From assembly GCA_036877525.1 (NCBI GenBank), contig JAZGTH010000002.1, positions 16,457,001-16,521,000 on the forward strand: a stretch of DNA of 64,000 bases, in the 5' to 3' direction. The notes under the pieces were generated by a model. It ran no database searches and was not told where the DNA came from. It saw nothing but the letters and a program-made list of their open reading frames with translations. The DNA comes from Chromobotia macracanthus. Taxonomy: Eukaryota; Chordata; Actinopteri; Cypriniformes; Botiidae. The position numbers were made by a program, and so were the translations under genes. The stretch's first letter is position 1; every line of letters starts with the position of its first letter. Below are positions 46,489 to 59,500 of this stretch, piece by piece.

Positions 46489-46499
46489 CGGAAGTGACG
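46489..46499 (+). promoter_or_regulatory. pggt1b: pggt1b ETS/CRE composite motif
   Basis: CGGAAGTGACG, a joined ETS and CRE half-site typical of TATA-less housekeeping promoters, lies 24-34 bp before the ATG and about 22 bp from the LINE remnant. Confidence 0.55.
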
Positions 46500-46522
46500 C
46501 GAGCTGTTTTCGGCTTGTGATG

Positions 46523-49500
46523 ATGGCGGACTTCGAGCAGCTCGATTTTCTGCGCGAGCGGCACGTGCGCTTCTTTCAGCGCTGCCTGCACGTGCTGCCC
46601 GAGAGATACGCGCCGTACGAGACGAGCAGGTGACGCGTCGCATCTCACGCATCAGCACGAAATGAAGGCAAACTACAACACAGAGCTCATAAAGTCACGA
46701 CTGTGATATTGAGGCGTGATTATTCGTCATTAAACACTTCTTTCCGAGTGTATAAACTCTTCCTAAAGCACACGGGACGAGTTCTGGACTTGCAGAATAT
46801 TTGCAGTTTAATGTTATTATAATGTTCATATGGATGTTAATAGGGATTTGTGAAGTGTTGTAGTGTTATAACGACTGCATGGCGGACTTTAATTTGTGTT
46901 GTTATTATTCTGCTTTGCAACGGCAACACAGTTTGTACACATTTTCCCAACGGAGCTGTTTCTAAAATGATGTATGATCTGATGGATTTGTCTCAGATTT
47001 AGAGACACTTAAGTCTGAAAAAAATGTTTTTCTAGTGAAATGAAATGTAAAAAGTTACCAGTTACAACATCTAGTGATGCATGAATTTTATAGTGATTTA
47101 TAATGTTTCTGGTGATTGTTACATGTAGTGCTTTAATTTTCTTACTTTGGTTTGTCCTGTACAGGTTGACTATTGTATTTTTTGCGCTGTCGGGTCTTGA
47201 TGTTCTTGATGCCTTGGATGTGGTAGACAAACCTGGTTTAATTGACTGGATTTATTCACTGCAGGTTCTTCCCACAGATGATAGTAAGTTTTTCTCTATG
47301 AGCTCTGTTTTTGTCTGATGTACCTTACAGTTCATCTTTTTTATATATGTATTTATGTATGTGTCTATAAGTTATTGGGTTTTTCGGGAAGGCAGTATAT
47401 CATTAGATTTGTGGTTTTTCATCAGGGTCTAATCTTGGGCGCTGTGGGTTTCGCGGCTCCTCACACATTGGAGTTCCATACAACACTTCAATGGTACCCA
47501 TGTTCTTGTGCTTGTTGTGCAAAAGAGCAGGGGGCATTATTGATTGTTAAATTATGTTAACTGTTTATTATTTAACTGTTAGTAACAACTAGATAATTTG
47601 TCACTGCAGACAGATTTATAGTTATTTAACTTTCCCTAATACATCTGTAATAACTATGAATGCGTGTCTGTGAGATATATTGATCGTGTGTCTAATTTTG
47701 TCATGGTCTCTTTTCAGGGTCCAGGTTCTCCTCATTCGTATGACAGTGGTCATATAGCGATGACCTACACTGGATTGGCATGTCTCATTATTTTAGGTGA
47801 CGATCTGAGTCGTGTCAATAAAGAGGCCTGTCTGATTGGTTTAAAAGCACTGCAGCTTGAGGATGGCAGGTATGTTGCTTTGATGTTGCAGTGTAACATC
47901 TGTTACTGCATCATCACACTGTGTGTAATTGTCACAGAGAAAAGGCTTGTTTGCAGTTAAAAACAAGCGTGTTTTTTTGTGTTTGGACTGCAGTTTTTAT
48001 GCTGTTCCAGAAGGCAGTGAGAACGACATGAGGTTTGTTTACTGTGCGGCCTGTGTCTGCTACATGCTGGACGACTGGTCTGGTATGAACCGTCAGAAAG
48101 CTGTAGACTACATCAGGAAAAGCATGGTGAGCGCACACGTATTCATATATCCATGTGTCACATAAAGCTGCAGTCTGTACTGTTTGGTTTAAATGAACAA
48201 AAATCAGTTAAGTAAGTATGTACATAACAGATCGGTGTTCAAAATAGTCACCTTACGCCAATTTGCAATGGTAACTTTTTAATAATTATTCCCAGTTTGA
48301 ACTCTTGGGTTGGATTTCGCAGGTAATGTCAGTTTTTCTTCATTTGGCTTCAATATACGTAAAGAAAAGTAACCTTTAAGTAACCTGCAATTTTATGTTT
48401 CAAAGATGGCAACAGAAAGGCAAAAGTTATAGATGGCAGCTTTAAGCAGCCTCACATGTTCACTAGGTGGTGCTGGGTGGGGCTTTTAATTGTCTTTAAG
48501 TCTGAAGGGAATCGGCTGTAATAGATGCATAGTATATGTAATAGTATATGTAATGCATAGCTGAAACTGATTTGTCAGCAAATGAATGGAGGGGTTTGTC
48601 CTGTGTAACAGAAGAGCGCAGCAGTTTCCGAGGTTAAAATCTCTTAATTATCATTCAATATTTCATTTTGATTAAGTTCTTTAATGTATTAAAAACGGTA
48701 CTATACCAGAGCGTTACAGGAAAGACATTAATCAGTTGAACATGAAGAAAACTACATCACACAGTGCAACAGTAAACACAACCAAGTGACTAACCAAAGT
48801 GAAAAACATGATAAAGCGATTCCTCCTCTTATTAACATGAGAAGTGTTATACAAAGTTACACCATTTTAACAATTGTTAGAGACAGTACCTGTTGAAAGA
48901 GGGCGGGAGAGAGGAAATTAAATTTTATGTATATATCACTTTTTACAATGTTGCATTGTTTCAAAGCAGCTTTATATAACGGAAATAGCTTTACAAACAG
49001 AAACATGATCAGACATGTACAACACAGAAAACACAAATGTGTGATACTGGAAATTTGTGTTTATTGTAAGATGCATATTAGTAAAAGTTTTTGGGGATAA
49101 TAAGATTGTAACCGGTTTATGAATACAAAGTTGACTGAACTGATGAAAACTAATAACTACTACACATCTGAACCTGTGACATTCAGTCAGTTAACATGAT
49201 AAATGACAGGTATTATATTAAGCAAGACATGCTGTTCCAGCTTACATGGAGATGACACTTAGAAAGATTTTACAGAACAGGAGTATAAGAGATTTGCAAT
49301 AATACCATAAAATATCTGAACATTGCATAAAGAGAGTGAAATAGTAAAGTCTATAAAACTGTATTAGATCATTATATTAAACGCAATATTAACAGTTTAC
49401 AAAACCGAAAACAAAGCTGAATGTCAGCAGGTCTCCCAGCAAGCCAACAGGGTGACAGTAACAAGGAACCTCCAATGATGTATAGATGGTGTTTTTTATT

Positions 49501-51780
49501 TTATTATAGACTGATCATTAAACATGGTCCTGCAAAGTATTTATTAAAAAAGACATGTTTTTAGCTGTTTTTTTTTTTTAATGATGATCTTCAAACTGAG
49601 CGCCACTCACTGGCTGACTGCAGGGTTCTGGATGAGATGTAGATGTGTAGAAGGGTGTGAAGGTTTGCTGGTGCAGAGCCAGTGGAAGTTTCATATGCAA
49701 GTAGTCATGATTTGAACTTGCTGTGTACAGCATCTGCTAACCAACATCACATACCTGCTAATCCCAGTACAGTCGGTCAACCAAGGTCAAAGGTTAAAGA
49801 ACGTCTGCATCTCTATTTGTATGTTAACAGTAAATCTTGTTCCAATGATGTAATCCATTTGGTTATTTCTGTCTGGGGTTTTTCACTAATACTGTGCTGT
49901 ATTCCTTGTGAACTATAAACAGACAGTGGAGAGAATAATCTGCTTACTGATTCACTTTTGGTCTTACAGTGTTAAAGCATAGAACCCAGATTGAGCTACT
50001 CTAGCTTTCTTAGCACACTAAAACTCTTTGGCAGTTAGGCTGAATGTGAATGAATGTGAAGTTGTATTTTATCTTGGGTGGACGTTTGCTTTATATCCTG
50101 TTGATATTCAATGATGTAAATAACAGAAATATTTCAGAATTCATGTTTCTGTTTTACTGTACTGAAGCGTTCATAACATTGACTAAACAAAGTTGAAATT
50201 ATTTTTTTTCAGTATACACCTGGACTTGATATACACCAATGTACCCTTGAAATTGTAATATCATTTAGTGGTTAAAAAAAACTGATACAGAGTCATCCTT
50301 TTTTTATTAACGCAGATAATTAGTTAATTAACTCTATTCTTTGTTGTTCAGTCATATGATGGAGGGATTGGTCAGGGGTCTGGACTCGAGTCTCACGGTG
50401 AGTTAAATGATTTTAAATCTGATGTGTGATGGTGACTGTTTTATACACTGAACAAAAGCCATATGTTACCTGCAGTTAATCCCCTGATCACCCACATCAT
50501 CATTTTTAGTTTATTCATGATTTTACGCCAACACAAAAACTCCCAGTGATCATAACTGAGGATACAGAGTGCGTTCACGCACACACAGGTGGAAGACTGC
50601 GGTTATTCTTACTGTGCCATTTAAAGTGTGAGAAATTTTGATTACAGAAACTGTTTATGAAACTGGCTCGCAGGTGGTTCGACATTTTGTGCCACCGCAT
50701 CTCTGTGTCTGATGGAAAAATTACAAGAAGTGTTCAGTGAGAGAGAACTGAGGCACATACGCAGATGGTGTGTCCTTAGACAGCAGAGCGGCTTCCATGG
50801 GCGGCCCAACAAACCTGTGGACACCTGCTATTCTTTCTGGGTGGGAGCAACGCTGGAGGTATGTTGGTTCACACATTGTTTATGAATGTCTTATACCTGA
50901 CAGTCCTTGTCCTGGAGACCCACAGATCTGCACATTTATTGGAAACTGCACAACGTGATGCATGGTTTGGTTATTGGTCTGATTTACAATCCTTTAACAA
51001 TCTTTAACACTAAAACTAAACTGACAAACTTTCAGGTCCAACTGTACTGGATAACTAATCTGTGTTTGTGCATAATGCAAAATATATGGCAAACTCTGGA
51101 TGTAGCTCAACTTTAATATACTCACTGTTTAATCCCACAGCTGTTAGATGTGTTCAAATACACAAACTTTGAAAGGAACCGTAACTACATTCTGTCCACG
51201 CAGGACCGCCTGGTGGGCGGTTTTGCTAAATGGCCTGACAGTCACCCAGGTAAGATTGATGCAGATGCATTTACAGCGGTAAAGCTCTTGTGTTCTGGCT
51301 CTTTTGTTTGCAGGTGTCAGTTAAAATCACAATGTAATACACAAGCGGATTGTGTGCTGAAGCTGCTAAAATATTATTGATGCTCTGTGACCAGTAATTA
51401 CAGGGACCTTGAAAGCATTTTTCTTTTCAACATATTTCTGTATGTTTTACAAGCAATTACACATTTGATTATTCTTGACTTTCCTGATCTGTAGAGTGAG
51501 TTTCAGAGTTGTGTTCTGGATGCAGTTTGTGGTCGTCAGTGTTGATGAACATCCGTCCGCTGTGTCTGTCAGACGCAGGTGTTGCATGACTAACCCTCTT
51601 CTGTTCTTCTCCTGTCACCGCCGTCTGTTAGATCCTCTTCACACCTACTTTGGCATCTGTGGCTTGTCTCTGATCGGAGAGGCTGACCTGCGTAAAGTGC
51701 ATCCGGCTCTGAACATCAGCGAGCGAGCATTTGACTCTCTGCAGCAGTTGCACAGCGTATGGAGGGAGAACAGCACGTGA
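46523..51780 (+). CDS. pggt1b: Geranylgeranyltransferase type I beta subunit
   Basis: Nine coding exons: 46523-46629, 47165-47283, 47426-47493, 47718-47869, 47994-48126, 50352-50397, 50674-50858, 51141-51249 and 51632-51780, encoding 355 residues (human 377). With the FNTA alpha subunit it attaches geranylgeranyl groups to CaaX proteins such as Rho-family GTPases in the cytosol. The alpha-alpha barrel repeats are visible (SYDSGHIAMTYTGLACL, SHGGSTFCATASLCL). The zinc ligands are Asp258 and Cys260 (PVDTCYSFWVG) and His310 (LHTYFGICG), offset by 11 from the human numbering. An in-frame ATG directly upstream (46520) is an equally possible start. The N-terminal lead and C-terminal tail are shorter than in human. 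GT-AG borders throughout. Confidence 0.97.
48127..50351. other. pggt1b intron 5
   Basis: The longest pggt1b intron (2.2 kb). It contains an interspersed repeat copy at 48920-49330 and otherwise no recognised feature. Confidence 0.75.
48920..49330 (-). repeat. Interspersed repeat, second family member
   Basis: This is the reverse-orientation relative of 16140-16585. It shares the TTTTTACAATGTTGCATTGT end with CAAAGCAGCTTTAT, and an internal TTAAGCAAGACATG with TTACATGGAGATGACA. It is diverged and non-coding. Confidence 0.65.
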
Positions 51781-51868
51781 CCACAGATTGTGATCCACTG
51801 TTCCTGACCAGCGATACCTCAGCAATAGAGCCCAAACTGACGGTCACAATCTCCCTCCAGAGCTGTTA

Positions 51869-51874
51869 AATAAA
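51869..51874 (+). terminator. pggt1b: pggt1b proximal poly(A) signal
   Basis: AATAAA lies 89 nt after the stop. A second AATAAA at 52742-52747 could end a longer 3' UTR. Confidence 0.5.
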
Positions 51875-53340
51875 TTATAAATTTCAGCCTCCTCAATTAT
51901 TCAGCCAGCAGATCATCTTTGCCAGATTCAGTTTCCTCATCAAGCTTCTTTACATTCTGCCTTCCGTGCAACTGGTGTGTATGTACAGATAACATATGAC
52001 TGACATCAGCAGGTTCGGTCTGTTGATTTTGAATATCTGAATATTATGCACTGTATATTTTTGTGGGTAATGCTTCATATATTTTCACAAGCAAAAACGT
52101 CATCTTAATGTTTCTTTATATGAATCGTTTTTCTTCTCTTGAATGTGCCTCCGATTTCTTTACAACCATTTTTTTAAATGATAGTGTTGCTGCATCTCTA
52201 CTAAAGACACTGAAATGTTTGCTTCAAGGGTTAAATAATGAAATCTTTTTTAATACTTTAATTTCAAGTCTAGAGATGACAATGCTGCTGCTCACATTTT
52301 GATGTAAAGTGCTGGTAAACTGCAGGCATGTAAGTGTCGGTAATTATCTGTTATTGTGTCGGAAAAATTCACTTTGACGATGGTGTTGGTGAGACATTTA
52401 ATAGAAATAAATTACATTTGAATGATGTCATTCATGCTTCTGAAATGCTTTTGTTAGTAAGAATTCAGTATAGAGAAAAATCTTTTGCATGTAGAGTCAT
52501 TATATTCCATGATGTTTCATTGGCTTTATTTTGTTTAATTTCTATAAAAGATGAGCATTACAATTAAGTCTTTCATATTGGTTTACAATATTGTTTGACT
52601 ATAAAAGCTTTTTGAAACTTGGATCCTTATTTTATTGTAAATGATCTTAATTTTTTCAGAAAAGCGAACTGGAAAATCTCATCAAATTACCACTGAACAA
52701 ATGATGTCATGCATCCTGCCAACTACAGCGGACAGATGGAAAATAAACTGAAATGTATATAAAAAGCATTTCTTGTTGATCTATTGTCACCTGGAACATA
52801 GAGGATTATGTGACTTGTCACTTGGTGCTTCATCACTTGCCTGGTCAAGGGTCATCCAGCGGTGGCTGATGTAACATCTCAGACTGAAAATGGTTAAAAC
52901 TGAGATTTTAAAGACCCATTAAAATGCATTCTGTGAATCAGAGGGCAGAAAAAATATTACTGCTGGAGGCCACAAATATGTCCTGTACTGATTAAGAAAT
53001 ACTTTAGGAAATACAAGGGTTTGTAGATTGCTGCCGTTTCTATACTGTATGTAAATGAGTTTGCTGTAGATAATGTAGTTAGCCAGTCTGAAGCACATAT
53101 GTAATGGACGCATACAAAACACGTTTAGTGATGCTCTGCTGAGCACATCGGAATCATGGCAAAAAGGCCATATTTGTTTTACCTGTAGTCTTGTGCTGTG
53201 ATATTATTTGGTTAAAATAATTCAGTGGCTATTTCCTTATAAGTGTAATTGTTTCTAACATGTTGCCTTCTATTATTTCTCACTTTAAGGTCATTCATTC
53301 AGTCTGACATCATGAAAGTTTTATTTGATGACACAAAGAG
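51875..53340. other. pggt1b-trim36 spacer
   Basis: AT-rich sequence, probably part alternative pggt1b 3' UTR. No gene or transposon was recognised. Confidence 0.65.
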
Positions 53341-53357
53341 CTGTCTGTCCAGCGTTG

Positions 53358-53388
53358 CTCCGCCCACCGACAAACAGGGTGGGTGTGG
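53358..53388 (+). promoter_or_regulatory. trim36: trim36 GC/GT boxes
   Basis: CTCCGCCCACC (53358-53368) and GGGTGGGTGTGG (53377-53388) are SP/KLF-type sites about 200 bp before the trim36 ATG. Confidence 0.4.
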
Positions 53389-53580
53389 ATTCGCGTCTTA
53401 AAGATGGTCTCGAGGTCAGTCAAATTTCCCTTAACAATGGTTAGCGATCAATGACGCAAACTTTACAGAAAATCTCTTTGTGAGAGGACGATGTCGATAC
53501 GAGAAAACATAAATAAGACTAATCATCTCAGTTTCCATAACGACCAACCATCCCTGCTCGCTAATCTGCTGTAAGGAACA

Positions 53581-56500
53581 ATGATGTCGGAATCAGAGGA
53601 GATATCAGAGTTCGCCAGCATCGTGGAGCGCATTGAGAGAGGCGAGGTGAGCCGATTCATTTACAAATCTGTTATATAGATAATAAACAGAACAAATAGT
53701 GTTCACGCAGGAAGATGCTGATCTAAATACCCGACAGGCTGCTGAAGTGTCGTTGTGTAGCGATAGATGAGCTGGAATCATTTCATGAACAGAGACTCAG
53801 CAGTCTGTATGTTGGGCTCATGACAGTTTGATTCCGCCTGTGATGAGCTGCTGACAGTGAATATCTCGGTTAATAATATGGAGTATTTGCTTGAAATCGA
53901 TTTATACACGTTACATCAGTGGCAGAGCAGATTTTCGCAGTAATTAATTATTTATGATTGAAGTGCGGCGGTCTGTATAATTATTGACTTGCGTGAAACA
54001 ACAACTACGTAACATTCTTTCGCTGACCCCGCCCCTTATTTAAATAGCCTTGTGTCGCTACAGTGTTACTATAGTGACGGGCAGTGACTCCACCCACATT
54101 TTGCGTGCGCTCCGCTGTCTCAGCTAGTTCATTAATAAACGTGTGTACAAGTTGTTAGATTAGTTCTGAAATTGCGCCAATTTCTTATTTGAAAGTTAAT
54201 TTACGAACGCGGAGTTTTTTTTATTCCGTTCAGGATGTCCAGGCGAAGCTCAGTTTTTGTAAGTACATGAAATCCCAGTAATGTCTTAATGGAAACTGCT
54301 TTAGTTGTTTGCTGAGTACGTAAACTTGAACTTGTAGTTCTTCCATTTTAACTGAATTAGTTTAACAAAGGTAAACGTAGCTTATAAAGGTTCATCCTTC
54401 ACAGTAACAGGTTACAGTTTAGATCATTTCTCACTTTCCTGATCGAGGCATAAAGGCGAAACTGAACAATGGAAGTTAGTTCCCCATAAGCGCGTGAGGC
54501 GGATCCTCATGCAAATATGTTTACAAAACTAATGTGGCCATTTATGAGTTAGTAAAAATATCGCATTTATTTGTTGTAATCGCACTTTATTTGTGCTTTA
54601 CAATTAAACTACATGAATATGAGTAAAAATTCTTTTTGGACTGGTGTTGTGGACTTGGTAAATGCATTTTACACGAATACAGTTGGGTCAAACTCTGGTA
54701 TTTCCTGTAATATACTGTATTTAAAATGTGTAATTACCATGACAAATTCCTTTGCTCACACACAATTAGACCAAACCCTGTTGTTTGTGTTTTTTTATAC
54801 AGGTGCCAATGAAGAACATTGAGCGGGAGTTAATCTGTCCAATCTGTAAAGAGCTGTTTACTCATCCGCTCATCTTACCCTGCCAGCACAGCATCTGTCA
54901 CAAATGTGTGAAAGATCTTCTCATGCCCAACCATGATGACTCCATCAGTACGGATGCTGGATCTGAGGGTTCAAACCCAGGAAGCCCTCGATCCAGAGTT
55001 CCATCTCCAAGCATGGAGAAGCTGGACAGATTGGTGCGCTCAGGTAAGCAGCCCTGAGGCTGCAGTCTCATAACAATCTCATAACAGTCTCATAAAGTCT
55101 TCATCTGACCCTTAGAGAAAGTCCATAAATCCTCTTTGATTTAGGTGTTTGTTTTTATACATACAGATTTGTATTTGCATTGCTGCTCTTTCCCTCCAGC
55201 TACAGTTTCAGTTTTATCCCAGCTTGGGTTTAATAGCAGCATTAATATATTATGTATTTACTCTAGGCCCAATTAGCCCCTGTCAAAAGCCTGTCATTGA
55301 AGTACAAACCCTCTCTTAAAATGTTTAGCATAGCAGGAACATTTGAACATTTGAATGTTTTCTGGTCATTCTGGTGTTCATTAAAATTATTATTTTTAAA
55401 ACTGTTTCATGTTTGTACAGTCACTTGCTGTGAATCAGGTTTCACTTTACTTCTGTTCACTTTTCATCATTGTTAGTTTTGTTTCACTTTTCTCTCTGTT
55501 GCCTGCAGCCTCACTGAGGAGGTCGTTTGGAGGGAGAGGTAGATGTGGGTTACATAATTTATTTAGCTGTATCTTTAGTACTGTGTTTTTAGAATCCCTG
55601 CATACGCTTACTCTCTTCTCGCGGACAACTATTTCCTGTAAAAGATGAGTCTAATGAGCGTATTGCTAGCTGGATCTCATCATATTAGTGCTGTGCATTT
55701 GTAAGGCTTCTAGAAAGAGACTTTCTACTATTGCCATAAAGTACAGCAGGTGTTGCCTTGGAGAAGACACAGGAATTGAAGACAGTTGAACTTGAACTAG
55801 ATGTGTGGGTGATGATTCTCTTTGAGCGAATGAGCTCAATTAGTGGCAATACTGAATCAAGCAGCAGATTTTTAATGAAGGTCTTTTCTATTGATGCTAA
55901 TTCGTTGTTATTTTATAACATAAAATTTAATTTAATTTCAGTAATACTTTTTACAATGTGCATTGTTGCAAAGCAGCTTTACAAAAAAACATTTAAAGGG
56001 ATAGTTCACCCTAAAATGAAAGTTGAGTCATTAATTACTCACTCTCATTTCGCTCCACACCTTCCAAGACCTTTGTTCATCTTCAGAACACAACATCTTC
56101 AGAACACAAATTATTTCTGAAGAAATCTGAGAGCTTTCTGCCCCCATAGTCAACAACGCAAATATCACTTTTGAGATCATTAAAATAGTCTATGTGACCA
56201 CAGTGGTTTAACCTTAATTTTATGAAGTGATAAGAATACTTTCTTTGTGCAAAAAACTAAAAGAATGACTTTATATTAAACAATTTCTTTTCCGCGTTAG
56301 TCTCCGATGCGCATTCACGAGAGCACCTAGTCTTGAACCTGCTCTACCCTTCTGTGTCACCGCAAACACTTTTTCACCACTAGTTAAATAACAAACTGAA
56401 CTTGAGCCCTGGGCAGCTTCCTCCCAAATATGATTATTAAAGTTATTACTGACGGTTGGTATGTGGTTTTATAGGGGCCTGGACAGTCTGCCCCACCACA

Positions 56501-59500
56501 GTGACCTTGTGCTGAGTGGCCTGTGTCTGGTCTGAGCGTTTGTTTTCTCTCTGCACTGAGTATCAATGAGGCAGCATCAGATCTCGGCATGCCATGCTGC
56601 AGGTGCCACCTGCCCATTCCTGGGCGGCGCAGCACGCTCACAGCCTAAGTACACGCTTTATTTTAATCATACACACCCTCGTTCCCTGATTTGGACCCAG
56701 GTGCTCCCACAGATCTCACCTCTGACATGTTCACGCCCATCGTTTTGTAACCCGTAATATGTTGCATGTCACTTCATCTGTGCTGCATGTGTGTGCTAAC
56801 CCTATCCCTGCTGGGGTTTTTGTGGTGATGATAAAATGGTGATTTTGTGTTTCTCTTGATTTATTTTGGTGTCTGTTTGTTTGCATATTAGTTTGATGAT
56901 GGTTGTCATAAATGCTCAATGAGAAAATGATTCCTTTTCCCTGCTTGTGAAGTAGCGAGAGGCTTTGACACTGACCTGGATTATTTTTTTTTTTCTTCTG
57001 TACTTCTTTAAAGCTGATGTGTGTAATGTTGAGGATGCAAAATGCTTTTTCTGTGCAAAGTCAGCTATAAGTAGATTGAACTTCTGGTGATGCACCCAAA
57101 GGAAAATTCTTGGCCGAAACCATAAATTCTGAACCAAAAGTGCATACATTATAGCGCATACATTATAGCCTTTGTAATGGAACAAATTCTAAAAGTTTAT
57201 CATGATTTATTGAAACACTGCAAAGAAGATAATCTTAGATTAACTATCATCTTAGTTTTGAATAAAACAAGCACATCTACACTTTGCAACATTGGGTTTG
57301 TTTCTCACAGGACTGAGTGAATGTGTTTGAAAACAAGAAACACTCTTTGTTGATCAGCCAGGATCCAAGAGACCTATCAGTGCACGGCCAAATGTGAACA
57401 CAAAAGTGTATTCATCCACTCCTATTGTTTTCACGCACAGAAACCGTAATTGTAAAATCTAAACTTTAGGAGCAGCAGCTGTTTATATTCAGTCTGATTT
57501 ATTTTATCACTTGGCTATAAAACCTTCTGATTTCTGACATGTTCAGCTTCTGATTTCATAATTTCGGCCAAGATTTTCCGCTATTTTCTTTTTAGACTTG
57601 AAATTGGAAACAGCATTTTAAAGCAGTTATGGCTAAAGTTTGTGGGTGCAGTTCTATTAGTGGTGTAGAAACACACGTCAACTTTAAAAACTAAGACCTC
57701 GATTGCATTCATTGTTGTTCTTTCAACAGCACATCATGTGAAGTTTGGTAAAACTTCTATCTTTCACGTCAGTTTTTTTTTGTTGGTCAAATTAGTTTTA
57801 ATGTTGTAATATGTTTTGTGTGAAGTTTTCTTTGTCCAGATTACTGTTGGCTGTTTTCATTTTGTCTCTCTGAAACTTGTCACTCCACTTATGTCTTAAC
57901 TTTTTTGTAGTCACTAGTGCTTTATCATTGTGTGTGCACATGTGTGTACATGCCTTTACTGTGACTGGTTTTGCATTTTGATCAATCAGGATCCATTTCT
58001 TCTCCTGGTTGGAGACGTTCTTCTGTTACACCTCGTGTTACCACCTTCCCGTGTCCTGGCTGCCAGCATGACATCGATCTTGGGGAACGAGGGATTAGCA
58101 TGCTCTTCCGCAACTTCACGTTGGAGAGCATTGTGGAACGCTACCGGCAGGCGGCCCGTGCAGCTGTAGCCATCATGTGCAACATGTGTAAACCTCCTGT
58201 TCAAGAGGCCACCAAGAGCTGCATGGACTGTAAGGCCAGTTACTGCAATGAGTGCTTCAAGATGCACCACCCGTGGGGAACGCCTAAAGCCCAGCATGAG
58301 TATGTGGGTCCCACCACCAACTTCAGACCAAAGGTATGAAAAATCATCAGTTGCCTCTAATCTGACCATTCAGCCAGAATGTCCTAGAAATTGGACACTT
58401 CTGCTTTGGTTTTGGAAAAAAGCTGGTTAACACCTGATTCCATTGGCTTACAGGTGTTAATGTGTCCTGAACATGAGATGGAGAAAGTCAATATGTACTG
58501 TGAGGTGTGCCGACGGCCAGTGTGTCACCTCTGCAAACTCGGAGGTTCTCATGCCAACCACAAAGTCACTTCAATGAGCAGCGCCTACAAAATCCTTAAG
58601 GTGGGTCAAAGTTTATAGAATATTAACATGATGTCATACTTCTGTTCTATGAATGGGGGAAAGTGCAACACTCGATATGGCTGTTCTTGCAAATTAAGTC
58701 CCACCTTCCAGTAGAAAGAGCCAATCGTCAGTCACCAAACACTAATGATTCCCTGGGGGAGGGTCTATGGACAGAGTGTTATGAGGTACTTGACAGCCTT
58801 TGTGTATGCGCAGTAGCTAGAGTGACTTGGAAAACGTAAGCTTAGGAAACAGCTTAAGGAACAATTGTACAGCTGATGTCAGGTTTAATGGCTGGAAACA
58901 TATTGGTTTGTTGTGACCTTAGCCAGTGATTTTAGAGATATGTGTTCCCCATTCAAGTAGATACTATAGGACTTGGTCTTGTATGACTGAAACAGCTGCC
59001 CGGAGGCAATGCAGAGATTTTTGGTTGCAAAGTGACTTTGGGTGGGTCTGATTAAAAAACCCGCAATGTGCTGTAAGAAGAACAGCAGGCCCCTCCCTTT
59101 CTTTCTGTTTGTGTTTGAAAGAGCTCTTAAAGTATTTATGCTTCTACCTGACCTGAAAACGGGTGCTCTCATATTTCTTGTGAATAGATTTAACTGGGAC
59201 TCATGCAGGGCTTTGATGTCATTGATGAAACATAAGAGCAGTGACTCACCTATTTTAATGAATCATTTCTGTTTTATGATGTTATGTCCATATCAAAGCT
59301 TTAATTGCCTCTTACTAAGGCTCTACTGTGTTCTTGTTAATAGGAGAAGCTGTCAAAGAGCATCCATTACCTAATCACCAAAGAGGATCAAGTGAGGACT
59401 CAGATTTCTGAACTGGAGGTGTTGATTCATCAAACGGAGGTGAAGAATATTTTCAAAACAACCTGATTGTACAATTTAATGGTCCACACCTATAAATGAT

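Larger units (their letters stand above)
55044..57989. other. trim36 intron 2
   Basis: A 2.9-kb intron with a candidate 30-nt microexon (55509-55538), a LINE-tail fragment (about 55915-55990) and a MITE copy (55992-56345). A GC-richer patch around 56440-56650 holds no convincing exon. Confidence 0.7.

Noticed and set aside
56566..56757. 63-codon frame in a GC-richer patch of trim36 intron 2
   Set aside because: No match to TRIM36 and no phase-compatible splice sites that I could support.
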